From assembly GCA_900128395.1 (NCBI GenBank), contig LT649560.1:1-20288 (forward strand): 20,288 nucleotides of DNA, read 5' to 3'. The DNA is from Stramenopiles sp. TOSAG23-2. Its lineage: Eukaryota > Sar. The position numbers and the translations under genes are program-made. Shown piece by piece: positions 1 to 9,233 of the stretch. The notes beneath the pieces were generated by a model. That model made no database searches. It saw nothing but the letters and a program-made list of their open reading frames with translations, and was not told the origin of the DNA. The stretch's first letter is position 1; each line of letters starts with the position of its first letter.

Positions 1-166
1 GCTAATCGAATATCTCTCTGGCCCCCTGTGTTGTGTGCCTTCTATTTTAGGGCCTGTGTTGTGTGCCTTCCATTTTAGGGCCTCAAGCAAGTCAGGGGGC
101 CTGTGATGGTATTTAATGCTAATCGAATATCTCTCTGGCCCCCTGTGTTGTGTGCCTTCTATTTTA
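1..166. repeat. 117-bp period direct repeat with nested 28-bp tandem units
   Basis: The 49 bases at 1-49 recur exactly at 118-166. Inside the first copy, a 28-bp unit beginning CCTGTGTTGTGTGCC occurs twice in tandem (25-52 and 53-80, one base different), and most of it is seen again near 142-166. The block is far richer in G and C than the AT-rich DNA to its right. It reaches the window edge, so its left limit is unknown. It could be minisatellite DNA or the end of a dispersed repeat. No coding frame is apparent. Confidence 0.8.
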
Positions 167-482
167 AGCTGGCCAGCTGGCCAGGCTGGCAAGTATTATA
201 ATTCCATCATCATAGAATAATAATAAAAAATAATAATAATAATAAATAAATAAAAATTAATAATAAAAATAAATAAATAAATAATAATTTTGATTGTAGC
301 TTTTATATATTATATATATAATACTTGAAAAAGAGTCACGTAATGCAAATGCTAATGTTGGTTGGTAAATAATTATATACCAGAGAAATTAGAAATATAA
401 TCATAATAACAGGGGAAGAAAAAATTCATTCCTGTATCGCTTTTTATTAGTTTCAGTTGCATACGTATATATATTATATATC
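167..482. other. Sm D1 upstream spacer: palindrome and TAA microsatellite
   Basis: A perfect 12-bp palindrome AGCTGGCCAGCT lies at 167-178, followed by a second CTGG-rich motif. Positions 210-290 are a run of TAA/TAAA microsatellite, and 300-480 is AT-rich with TATATA stretches that could serve as promoter for the Sm D1 gene. No gene or RNA is recognisable. Confidence 0.55.
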
Positions 483-824
483 ATGAAATTAACGCGTTTT
501 TTGCAAAAGTTAGCCAACGAGACTGTAACAATAGAATTGAAAAACTCTACGACAGTCACTGGGACGATTGTTGGTGTTGATGTAGCTATGAATACACATT
601 TGCGTGCGGTAAAACTATCAATAAAAGGAAGTAAGACAAAAACACTCGATAATATGAGCGTTCGTGGAAACACAATACGATTTTTCATCTTGCCAGATAG
701 TCTTAATTTAGATCAGTTATTAATCGACGATTCTCCAAAAAACCAACCACCAAGAAACAGTAACTCTAATAGTGGTAGAGGTGGACGAGGAAATCGTAGA
801 ATGGGTCGTGGTGGTAGAAGATGA
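483..824 (+). CDS. SNRPD1: Small nuclear ribonucleoprotein Sm D1
   Basis: This is one of the seven Sm core proteins that form the heteroheptameric ring on U1, U2, U4 and U5 snRNAs, and so a part of the nuclear spliceosome. The 113-residue product opens with [20 protein letters not shown], the near-invariant Sm D1 N-terminus. Sm1 spans about residues 13-47 (including the VDVAMNTHL segment) and Sm2 about 60-73 ([13 protein letters not shown]), whose Arg-Gly-Asn contacts the RNA base. The tail from about residue 96 is rich in Arg and Gly, the usual site of arginine dimethylation and SMN-type binding, though shorter than in animals. The frame is intact and intronless, and ends in TGA. The next gene faces it tail to tail. 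Identification is very secure. Confidence 0.97.
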   Translation: MKLTRFLQKLANETVTIELKNSTTVTGTIVGVDVAMNTHLRAVKLSIKGSKTKTLDNMSVRGNTIRFFILPDSLNLDQLLIDDSPKNQPPRNSNSNSGRGGRGNRRMGRGGRR

Positions 825-1382
825 TATTACTATCAATTATTGCTAGTGTTTACATATATATTATATATACTTATGAGTAAATAAAATCTTTAAATTATAA
901 ATAAGAGAATTTTTGTATGATATTTTAATATATTTTATTTTTTATAAATATCATAATATATATTGATGTGTTATAAAAATCAAAGATATCAATCTCTCCT
1001 CTATATGGGTGGGATCATAAATATTATTTTTAGATTAAATGATTTCGTATTATGAGACATATAATATCATATGATATCATATATTATATATATATCCATA
1101 GACATACGAATATATATTTATGATATCATATGATACACGGTATTTTTATTTTATATTTAAAATATTTTTTTTTTAAAAAATATTATTCTTGCTAATTGCA
1201 ATTGAGTATTTGAGCATATTACATAACATGAGAAGTGTAAAATTATTATAACTTTAGATTTTAAACCATCTTTTTATAAATATCATATTTTTCTTTATTT
1301 TATAAAAATATATATAAATTTTAAAATACTTGTAGCAAGACTTGTATTTCTAAGGTCTTTTAGCGCAAATTTCAAGAGAGAA
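825..1382. other. Tail-to-tail spacer with ATATCATATGATAT palindromes
   Basis: This 558-bp convergent spacer between Sm D1 and the next gene is very AT-rich. It contains a 14-bp palindrome ATATCATATGATAT at 1064-1077 and another ATGATATCAT at 1120-1129, both able to form cruciforms. An AATAAA-type signal sits near 880 within GTAAATAAAATC, a possible polyadenylation signal for Sm D1. No gene is seen. Confidence 0.5.
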
Positions 1383-2432
1383 TCAAGAACGTAATTCTAA
1401 ATCTAATTCATCATCAAAATCATCACCAAAGTCATCATCGTTAAAATCACCTGTATCAACTAAAATGTCTTTATCTGAAGATTGACTTCTTGTACGCCTT
1501 CGTGCACCACCACTGTTATGCTGAATTTGCGATGAATATGGACCCCCTCCACCAGTTCCCCAATCATCGCTATTGTCATTGCTATCGTTGAATTCATCAT
1601 CGTCGTAAAATCCACCTGCAGTTGGTATGCCTCGGTAAGAATATCGAGCTTTATCCGCTTTTTTTTTACGCACCCAACAATATATTATCATTATAAGAAG
1701 AGTCATGCCAACCAAAATATAATAAATGTAATGTATACTTGGTCTAATATGCGTATTATTATCCACAATTTTTTCATTAACATTTTTACTATCTGTATTC
1801 ATGATATGCTTTACCTGGTTATTTATTGCAATTACACTTTTACCTGTTTTCAAACCTTTAGTCGTTGGAGGAGCTCCATCACTCGGCACAGTAGCCATTA
1901 ATTTCGCTTGTGCACCATTTTTAACTTTGGTTGTAGGCGTCACAATTGGTGAGGTTTTCTGAACAAGTGGAGAGGATGATGTTTTAAGTTCTGAAGCTTT
2001 ATCTTCAGCTGGGGGGTTAGGTGCTGTTTGTGAAGACTGTGATGTTTGTGGTGGTGGCGGGGGGGGAGGAGGAGGAGGAGGAGATGTATCCACAGCGCTA
2101 TTGATGCCTGTGCTGCTGCTACTACTACTACTACTACTACTACTACTAGAGGTACTTGGAGGATTGAGTCCACTACTAGGCGCTATTGCTGGGACGGTCG
2201 TTGCAGGCAGACGATTAGAAGAAACGCCTTCATTTGTTACCGGTAGTGTTTTTTTTATCCCATCTTTCACCGCTCCTAAATCAATACCCGATCCACCAGT
2301 CGGCAACTGCTTTAGAAAAGATCCACTTTTGCGCAACGAAAGTTTGGTCGCACATATTCTATTTGTATCGCAAAAAAAATAGACAAACACTACCGATAAA
2401 ATAAAACTGTTTTTTTTGGACCTCAAATTCAT
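1383..2432 (-). CDS. Single-pass (type I) membrane protein, low-complexity ectodomain, acidic tail
   Basis: I do not recognise this 349-residue protein. It begins with a basic then hydrophobic stretch (residues 8-20, ILSVVFVYFF), a likely signal peptide. The ectodomain is low in complexity: 13 Ser in a row at 95-107 and 11 Pro at 118-128, from TAC/TGC and GGN microsatellites in the DNA, within a Ser/Thr/Pro-rich region to about 190 that would suit heavy O-glycosylation. One clear membrane segment lies at about 234-253, followed by the stop-transfer RKKK. The roughly 95-residue cytosolic part holds a Gly-rich stretch, RRRTRS, and an Asp/Glu-rich end. A mucin-like stalk anchored in a surface or endomembrane is the plainest reading. 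The start ATG is genuine and the stop is TGA. It is divergent from the gene at 3359. Confidence 0.7.
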   Translation of the reverse strand: MNLRSKKNSFILSVVFVYFFCDTNRICATKLSLRKSGSFLKQLPTGGSGIDLGAVKDGIKKTLPVTNEGVSSNRLPATTVPAIAPSSGLNPPSTSSSSSSSSSSSSSTGINSAVDTSPPPPPPPPPPPQTSQSSQTAPNPPAEDKASELKTSSSPLVQKTSPIVTPTTKVKNGAQAKLMATVPSDGAPPTTKGLKTGKSVIAINNQVKHIMNTDSKNVNEKIVDNNTHIRPSIHYIYYILVGMTLLIMIIYCWVRKKKADKARYSYRGIPTAGGFYDDDEFNDSNDNSDDWGTGGGGPYSSQIQHNSGGARRRTRSQSSDKDILVDTGDFNDDDFGDDFDDELDLELRS

Positions 2433-3358
2433 ATTATCGTAAATATATTTAAATAATATTAGATAATAAAAAATAAAATGATATATTTATTATTCTACTA
2501 ATAATACCTCGTCGGTGTTCGTATATTATTATCGCGTATAAATGATATTTTTTGTTATCGAATGATGATATTATTGTTTATTAATTTCTCTTTGTTTCAA
2601 TAATGATGAACCATCTATGTTTTCTACATGGTATTATATTTGGTTTGGATAATCAATAAATATTATATTTTATATATTTGTTGATAATATATAAAAAAAT
2701 ATATATACTACCGGTGTATGCCTATATGCACCTATTTTAAAGTATTATAGTAGAGTTAATATTAATATATATACCGACCTGGTACAGTACTGTACACTAA
2801 TAATTTATTGCGAGGAAGAAAAAAAAAAAATAGATAAGTTAAAAAAATCCTTAATCTAATACGTATCTACAACAGGCACACAGTACGAGGTACAGTAGCT
2901 CTAGCTAGATCTAATACCGGTAAAAGCCGTAGAGCTATCCAGGCTTTTAGGGGCTGTTAGCTGGCTGGGCTGGTTAGCTGTTGTAATGCAACTAATTAAA
3001 CTAATTCTAGACTAATAATAGCTCTGATTTCAATTAAGGTACAAATGAAAATTTTGATTTTTATAAGATTTGCATTTAGATTTTTGAGCTTGCCAGCTTG
3101 ATGGTCATGCTGTGGCATGCCAGCATGCCAGCATGCACTCCAGCACTCCTGGCACTCATCAACCCATCATCATCAACCCATCACACAGGGCAACCTACTT
3201 TGGCTCCACAAAATTTAATTTACCAATATAATATGTAGATATATATAGAAGGAGTTTATGAAATGTATATTATTGTCATTAAGTTCGTCCTCTCTCACAA
3301 TATATCATATCGTGTATTATATATTTCAGCAGCAGCCTCGTTGCGCAACAAGAGCAAA
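2433..3358. promoter_or_regulatory. Head-to-head spacer, probable bidirectional promoter region
   Basis: This 926-bp spacer separates two divergent genes. It holds TACCGGTG at 2709, a 14-bp palindrome GTACAGTACTGTAC at 2782-2795, a perfect TACCGGTA at 2915-2922 beside CTCTAGCTAGATCT, and GC-richer pockets at about 2880-2990 and 3085-3185. The second pocket includes an 8-bp tandem repeat GCATGCCA at 3115-3136 and repeated ATCAACCC. At 3321-3330 TATATTTCAG resembles a 3' splice site, so a 5'-UTR intron for the right-hand gene is possible. No coding gene is seen here. Confidence 0.45.
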
Positions 3359-3547
3359 ATGGACCTGCAAAGATCTGACTCAATAATTAGAAGTAGTAAT
3401 GGATATAGAGAATATGTAAATTCACAATCAAATCTTGAACCATTCGATATTGAGGATGTCTTTGAGGATGATGCTTCAGATATTTTAGATGACTTTGACA
3501 TAAGTGATGCTTTCGAAGAGACAGGAAATTTTCTTGACACCTCGAAT

Positions 3548-3582
<35 letters not shown>

Positions 3583-5806
3583 CATAGACCGAAGCTCAAA
3601 TACTCTTTCCAGGAGCAAAACATCTGCTTCTTCCTCCTCCTCCTCTTGCTCCCCTTCACCCTCCACATCCAACAAACCATTGCCAAGAATTCATAAAGAA
3701 AAAGCAACACGACTGGATAAAACGATAGGACCATCAAATTTAACAGAACGAGATGCCTATACGTTTCGGATTGCACTGTTACATGAAAGCAAACTTCGTA
3801 ATGCTCATGTATGGCAATTATTTTGCAACGATTTAAAGATTATTGGATTTGTAAAGCACGAAAATAACAAAATTCCATACGAAAAATTGGAATCATTATC
3901 CATGACTAGTTTTGTGACAAGTAACAACATTTATCGCGACGTCATAGGGCATTTGCCAGGAAAATACGCAGCATTTTTAGCCATATTCCGTTTTATATGT
4001 TATGTCTGTTATCGTAATGATGATTGTGCTAACAATAATAATTTAACTTCAGGTGGAATACCGATATTGAATGGAAAATGCAGAGAAAATATTGTAAATT
4101 TTTTCCGTAAATATATAGTTCCTGTGAAGCCACTTGAACGAGAAAAAGATATACAAATTGAAGATGTTAGTGATACAAAAAAATTGCGAATAAATTTAAG
4201 TGTAGATTTTGAAACAAAAACATGGCGACCAACTGTTCATTCATCTATGAAATTGCCAGCGATAAATTCTTGCAGAACCATCAATAAAGGTAACGAAAAG
4301 CTATTTCAGGATTTACCACAAAGCTCTTATATGCCAAAAAATAAATATTTTATATTTACGGACTCAAAAATTGTGACAAAGGCAACAGATATTTCAGTAA
4401 ATACAAATATTTTAGCAGAATATCGATGGAAAAATGATGGCAAGAAAAATAAACTCTCTGTAGCATGGATTCGCATTCTTATGATTCGTCAACTTTATCG
4501 ATCTGCTGAGTTGTGTGCTCTCTTTTCTGCTAAGCAATTATATGGTATTGGAGACTTATTTGAGCAACAATGTAAGCTTATAAATACATTTATTAAAAAT
4601 GAACTATATATGAATGTTACAAAGAAAAGAAAAAGGCTGGATTTAAAATCCACTACAACCCTTAAAAAAAATATAGGACCAAGATTTCAAGGATTAAAAT
4701 TTAGCTTGGAAAACTTCTTTGGTATTTCTAATAGCAATGTCACGGGCAACATTGAAAACAACATTAAGATCGAAATAGACAATGAGAAAGAAAATATCAC
4801 TCCTTTAGAATCTAACTTGACGGGTTGTATTTCAGACAAACATCTAAATGACAAAGCGGCGACAATTAATACGTTAAAATCTGTTAAACAATATACTACT
4901 ATACGAAATGAAGTGGTCCCACCTTCGATTTGTAGATTTATATTTGATTCTGTCTTTTGGGAATGCTTCTTAATTACTTTTCTTTGGTTGGATAGTTCAA
5001 TACTAACCAACATTTTTGAACAACAGATCAAAGATGTAGGGTTTCATAAATTCATTAATAGTGGGTTAGGATATCAATTAGTTCCGTATTTCATTCAAAT
5101 TATGGCTTTGATTTCGTTCTCCATTTTATCATTTAATAAATATTATATGGTTTATTACAAGGAACGATTAATTTCTGAATCTACCAACAACAAGTGTTAT
5201 TATATGATATTGATGCACTCTATTTTTACGATATGTTATGCAATATATATTATTCAAACAAGATCCGGGTCTTGTGTACGGTATCCATGTTATTCACACA
5301 AATCGTTGAATGGTTCATGTATACCTCTCTCAAGAAAATTGATTCCATTTTTACCCGCGGAATATTTATCACATTGCTATGCATTTAACACCACAGAGTC
5401 TCCTACATTTTGCGGTGTAAAATATTGCAACGAAGGTTGGAATACCTGTGCCTCAGGTGGTGGAGTCGATAACAAATTTTGGGGTTTTCCGATAGATAGA
5501 GTAGAAGAATTTGAAGGAATCAATTCTTTATTAGGTATTGTAATGCAAGGATCTTGTGAAAATGTGTTTTTCATTTTTACGTTTATCTTTGGATATTTGC
5601 GAATTGCTACAAATTCAATATCCACTGTAGAAGCTTTGAATCGACTTTATTTTTATAAAAATATAAATAGAGATGGAAAAAATACACAAATGCATTTGGA
5701 AGGAATTTCGAAGAAAATGTTATTACTGTCTGCCCTCATTGTTCTTATTTCATGCTATATAAGTATGGGTAATAAATACGAACAAGAATTTGCATCAAGT
5801 CCATGA
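3359..5806 (+). CDS. Unknown multi-pass membrane protein with a Cys-rich loop
   Basis: I do not recognise this protein. The frame is open from an ATG at 3263 (847 residues), but the ATG at 3359 sits in AAAATGG and starts a typical cytosolic sequence, so 815 residues are preferred. Numbered from 3263, residues 55-90 are acidic, 97-106 are ten Asn and 121-140 are Ser/Pro-rich. A conserved-looking globular stretch follows at 160-290, then Lys/Asn-rich linkers. The C-terminal third has about five hydrophobic segments (559-581, 607-625, 645-664, 768-783, 820-834). Between the third and fourth is a loop of about 100 residues with ten or so Cys and NGS and NTT glycosylation sequons, surely extracytosolic and disulfide-bonded. 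I looked for SPX/EXS phosphate-exporter motifs and saw none. A channel, receptor or transporter all remain possible. Confidence 0.75.
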
Positions 5807-6319
5807 ATAAATTTTTCGTATAAGTTGTATGAGAGTCTATATTTATAAGTTGTCGTCTGCTGTAACTGCGTGTTCGCGTTATATATAATATGCTGTAAAT
5901 TATAACCTTAAATAGAAGTGACGGAAACATACAGTACGTATTATTGAACAACTGATATTGGGAGAGATTTTTTTGCCAGATGATTTAGATTTAGAAATAG
6001 AACGAAAAGGTGATAGTTCTGTTATAAATGTACACCGTTATAACATGTACACACAATGTAATTCTATATTTTGAAAAAGAATCCGAGAATCCTTAAAACG
6101 AATTTTGGCCCTAAAAAGCTACAGAGGAATATCATTACAAAGATTGAATTTTTAGGGCACATTGATGCTAATAAAATATACGCATTAATGCTCCACTCTA
6201 ATTTTCAAACTACCTCGAAAGCTGCGAAAGACTTTTATCAAATTAAAATTAAATTTAGGCTTTTTACGACTTTGTAACAATATTTTAGAAGCGTAAACAT
6301 ACTTTATACACAATATATA

Positions 6320-6351
<32 letters not shown>

Positions 6352-6359
6352 TATAATAT
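5807..6359. other. Tail-to-tail spacer
   Basis: This 553-bp convergent spacer has AT-rich ends, including a (TA)n tract at about 6312-6352 next to the Kelch stop codon. Its middle, 5922-6277, is less AT-biased and is described separately as a possible coding remnant. No RNA gene is recognisable. Confidence 0.5.
5922..6277 (+). pseudogene. Possible decayed coding fragment
   Basis: Two adjoining frames look more like coding DNA than the surrounding spacer but neither has a usable start. From 5922 to 6074 an open stretch of 50 codons reads through LILGEIFLPDDLDLEIERKG and ends in TGA. From about 6071 to 6277 a second frame gives 68 codons, opening at TTG and containing FLGHIDANKIYALML. A third frame near 6075-6150 reads KRIRESLKRILALKSY before a stop, which would be consistent with frameshifts in a once longer gene. 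I cannot name the family. It may instead be 3'-UTR of the upstream gene with chance open frames. Confidence 0.22.
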
Positions 6360-8219
6360 TTAACAACTAACCAGATCTGTACTCATCATTTCGTACCATG
6401 ATGTACCGTCTTCACAAGTACATTGACCATTAGAATATACTGGCTTACAACCACATTTTCCCGTAGTGGTAGAACAACATTCTCCGCTTCTATCGTTGCG
6501 ACTTGTTCCAGTCGGGCATGGAGGTCGATAAAATTCATTTTCGCCAAATTGTTTTCGTTTAAAACATTTGTAATCTAAACAATCGTGTGCACGTTCAATG
6601 CGTTCAATCCTAGATACAAATCGGTTTATGTTATCTGTCCCACCAGCAACATATATAATATCTTCATATGCGGCCCCCGCATGTTCCGAATGACCTTGTG
6701 GCACATAGTCAAATTGCCATTCAGTACCATCATAAAAATCTATTCGCTGTGAATGTTTTGCTTGGCCTTCATAAATCCATCTATTAAAACCACCGAACGT
6801 TATACCTCCTACAAAAATTACCGTCTCTAAGCCAGTATTTGGATTTTTCAAAACACCTGACACCATGCCTTGCCTGGGTTGGCTTATGCGGGTATGATCA
6901 AAGGCATCGGTTTCTAAATCCAATATGTCAACTACATCTGAATTTTGACTTACTTCTAAGCCACCAGCAAAATATACCTTACCACTACTCATGTATTCTG
7001 CTGAGCAATGGCTTCGAGGAACTGATAGTTTTTTAACAGTCCAAGTGTTTGTTTGCACATCGTATATGTCAATAGTATCATCGACTAATGTTGGATTGGT
7101 AAACTGATAAAATCCACCTGTCGACCCACCTGCAAAAAAGATTTTACCCCATCCTTTAGTGCCCCTAGCTGCTGTGACACACATATTTGCACGATAATTT
7201 GATAATTCATGTGGTGGTCGCTGCACGCCGTACCGTGGTGGGGTATTATCCTCCACCCAGCTTTCCCATGTATCTGTTTCCAAGTCATAAACTTCAACAC
7301 TATTTGAATATTCTACCTGTTCGAAACTACCTCTGGTACCACCAGCAACATATAACTTGTTCTCAAATATAATAGCAGAAGCATGGCCACGTGCTTCTAC
7401 CATATTTGTAGTACTCCAAGCATTTGTAAGCGAATCGTATATATCAACTACTGTGCTATAGAATGGATCTACATCATTTGGGGCAACTGAGGAGTGCTCC
7501 TGGTTGCTTACAGTTGTATAGTATCCCCCAACAAACACAGCTTTTTTCAGGCTACAGCCGTCTACAGTGTTACCAACGCCTTGAATGCATGAAGATGCTA
7601 CTGCTATCCCAGTTCTACTTTGTGAAAGTGTAGCGGTTGAAAATGTTTGAGTTGTAGTATCATATATATCTACCACATTGGATTCGTCACCTGGATATGG
7701 ACCCATTAAGCCACCAGCCCATAATATTAAAGTGTCTAAATTAATTGATACCAATCCTTTCCTTTTTTGAGAAAGTGTTGTTGTGGTAGGTTTAAGAAAT
7801 AAAGGAATGTAAGTCCCTTCGGTTCCTTCGCCTACGTTTTCACCGTATAAGTTATAATCGTTTCCATTGTTTACAGCATCTTTGTATTGCTCCAAGGACC
7901 ACGCCGTTGAATTATTGAAAGGGTAAAGACGGCGAGATATACGCGAGTAATCTAGCTGTTCCAATGGGCGATATGAACGATCATATAAATCCTCTTCCCT
8001 TATGTCAAATAAACCTGTACAAAGTCCTGATGAACAATCTGTGTTATATTGACAAGGGGTGCCGTCAACATCACAAGTACTTTCACCATACTCCAAGGTA
8101 TGTTTATCAGTATGTGTGGCAGAAATTATTTGGACACTGAAACATAACAATAATAGAAATAAAAACATTGTAAATTGAAAATATGTTGCAAATATGCGAG
8201 TGAAAAATGTTATATACAT
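6360..8219 (-). CDS. Secreted or lumenal Kelch-repeat beta-propeller protein
   Basis: The 619-residue product has a strong hydrophobic N-terminus; Met18 (ATG at 8166-8168) before FLFLLLLCFSVQ would give a more standard signal peptide. Residues 49-67 form a small Cys motif (CDVDGTPCQYNTDCSSGLC). Seven Kelch-type blades follow, marked by Gly pairs near 169, 231, 293, 364, 419, 471 and 526. Most are followed by a VDIYD or VEVYD strand and a Trp or aromatic residue, the consensus of a Kelch propeller. The C-terminus from 547 has ten Cys, consistent with disulfides. Most Kelch proteins are cytosolic BTB adaptors; a secreted one with no BTB or F-box domain suggests a cell-surface, wall or galactose-oxidase-like binding role, but no catalytic residues are visible. 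No transmembrane helix or GPI signal is evident after the signal peptide. The gene is intronless. Confidence 0.85.
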   Translation of the reverse strand: MYITFFTRIFATYFQFTMFLFLLLLCFSVQIISATHTDKHTLEYGESTCDVDGTPCQYNTDCSSGLCTGLFDIREEDLYDRSYRPLEQLDYSRISRRLYPFNNSTAWSLEQYKDAVNNGNDYNLYGENVGEGTEGTYIPLFLKPTTTTLSQKRKGLVSINLDTLILWAGGLMGPYPGDESNVVDIYDTTTQTFSTATLSQSRTGIAVASSCIQGVGNTVDGCSLKKAVFVGGYYTTVSNQEHSSVAPNDVDPFYSTVVDIYDSLTNAWSTTNMVEARGHASAIIFENKLYVAGGTRGSFEQVEYSNSVEVYDLETDTWESWVEDNTPPRYGVQRPPHELSNYRANMCVTAARGTKGWGKIFFAGGSTGGFYQFTNPTLVDDTIDIYDVQTNTWTVKKLSVPRSHCSAEYMSSGKVYFAGGLEVSQNSDVVDILDLETDAFDHTRISQPRQGMVSGVLKNPNTGLETVIFVGGITFGGFNRWIYEGQAKHSQRIDFYDGTEWQFDYVPQGHSEHAGAAYEDIIYVAGGTDNINRFVSRIERIERAHDCLDYKCFKRKQFGENEFYRPPCPTGTSRNDRSGECCSTTTGKCGCKPVYSNGQCTCEDGTSWYEMMSTDLVSC

Positions 8220-8654
8220 ATTGTTGAATAGTTCTTTTAGGCTTTAGTGCTTTTACATTATGTCCTCTATGTAAATGTGAATTGCTAAAGCAGTGTTCTT
8301 TGAGTTATTTATATATAGTATATATATATACAGATAATAGTACTATTATTATTATAGTAGTAGTATAATACCAGGTAGTATTATAAAAAGTGCTTTTGCT
8401 ATATAATAAAAGGCTATTGGCTATTGTTAAAAAAAAAAAATACCAACGGCTGATCCAATCACGATACCTGGTATAGCTGGATAGCTAAAGAGCTAGATTC
8501 TAGATCTACCTCTACTCTGCACGTCTGCACGTAGTCTATGATATAATATATTATGCCAGGCACACCACTACACAAACACACAACACACAAACAGCCTTTT
8601 TTTTTTCGGCAGCTCCCTGGCCCAGCTGGGAGCTCGGCAGCTACCTGATAAACG

Positions 8655-8891
8655 ATGGCACTATGCTTGATTGTTTTTTTTTTTTACAAGATGCGTATTT
8701 TCGGATATTATCAGATTAAATAATTTAATTTTTCACGTTATTTGTCGTTTTCGTCATTTAAATAGTAATATATATAGTTTTGAAAAGATATTTTTCACTC
8801 AAAATTTTACTAAAATCAGTGATGACATTTTTGGAATTTAGATGTCGATATTTTTTCGATCTGAAAAAAAAAGTCTCAAGCATAGTGCCAT
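8655..8891. repeat. 16-bp inverted repeat pair enclosing 205 bp
   Basis: ATGGCACTATGCTTGA at 8655-8670 is matched by its exact reverse complement at 8876-8891. The match continues loosely inward, with poly(T) against poly(A). The 237-bp unit could be a small non-autonomous transposon (MITE-like), but I see no clear target-site duplication. Confidence 0.5.
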
Positions 8892-8904
8892 TCATTTCCT
8901 GAGT

Positions 8905-8942
8905 ATATACAGTATGGCAGCGACAGCTGCCATACTGTATAT
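8905..8942. repeat. Perfect 17-bp hairpin with GACA loop
   Basis: ATATACAGTATGGCAGC at 8905-8921 and its exact complement at 8926-8942 enclose only four bases (GACA). The 11-bp string TTTCCTGAGTA overlaps its left edge (8895-8905) and recurs at 8961-8971. In this head-to-head spacer it could form a cruciform, an RNA stem-loop or the footprint of an excised element. Confidence 0.75.
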
Positions 8943-9233
8943 GCGAATAGCATAGCGGGGTTTCCTGAGTAGCCGGCAGCATCTATTATTGCTATTTTCT
9001 TATTATTTATTAATAATTATTTGCACATTTTTTTAATAATAATATATAATAGTGCAATAATAAATGATGCACAATTATATATATACCACATTATTATTAT
9101 TAATAATATTACACAGATGATATATCAATCATTATTATTAATATTAGAAAATAAGAATAACTCTTCATTTATTTATTATACATCACGACTGTGAACCTCC
9201 AAACCAACGTCAACACCGTAGAATCGAAATAAA

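Larger units (their letters stand above)
8220..9233. promoter_or_regulatory. Head-to-head spacer, probable bidirectional promoter region
   Basis: This is a 1014-bp spacer between the divergent Kelch and transporter genes. TACCAGGTA occurs at 8369-8377 and the palindrome ATACCTGGTAT at 8464-8474, followed by GC-richer sequence with GCTAGATTCTAGATCT, a CACA-rich stretch near 8560-8600 and a CCCAGCTGGG-centred hairpin at 8611-8634. Poly(T) runs at 8597 and 8673 flank these. The right half contains the inverted repeats described separately, then AT-rich DNA leading to the ATG at 9234. Confidence 0.45.

Noticed and set aside
401-688. 95-codon antisense frame over Sm D1
   Set aside because: The + strand frame is an unmistakable Sm D1 protein.
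1940-2382. Frames with long Val, Leu or Thr runs overlapping the 349-residue protein
   Set aside because: They are other-frame readings of the same TAC/TGC microsatellites; the - strand frame with signal peptide and membrane segment is the coherent one.
3359-5806. Phosphate exporter (SPX-EXS, XPR1-like) assignment for the large membrane protein
   Set aside because: No SPX tripartite motif or EXS signature could be found in the N- or C-terminal parts.
8758-8982. 74-codon frame on the - strand in the Kelch/transporter spacer
   Set aside because: It runs through the inverted repeat and the 17-bp hairpin; nothing in it resembles a protein family and composition is that of spacer.
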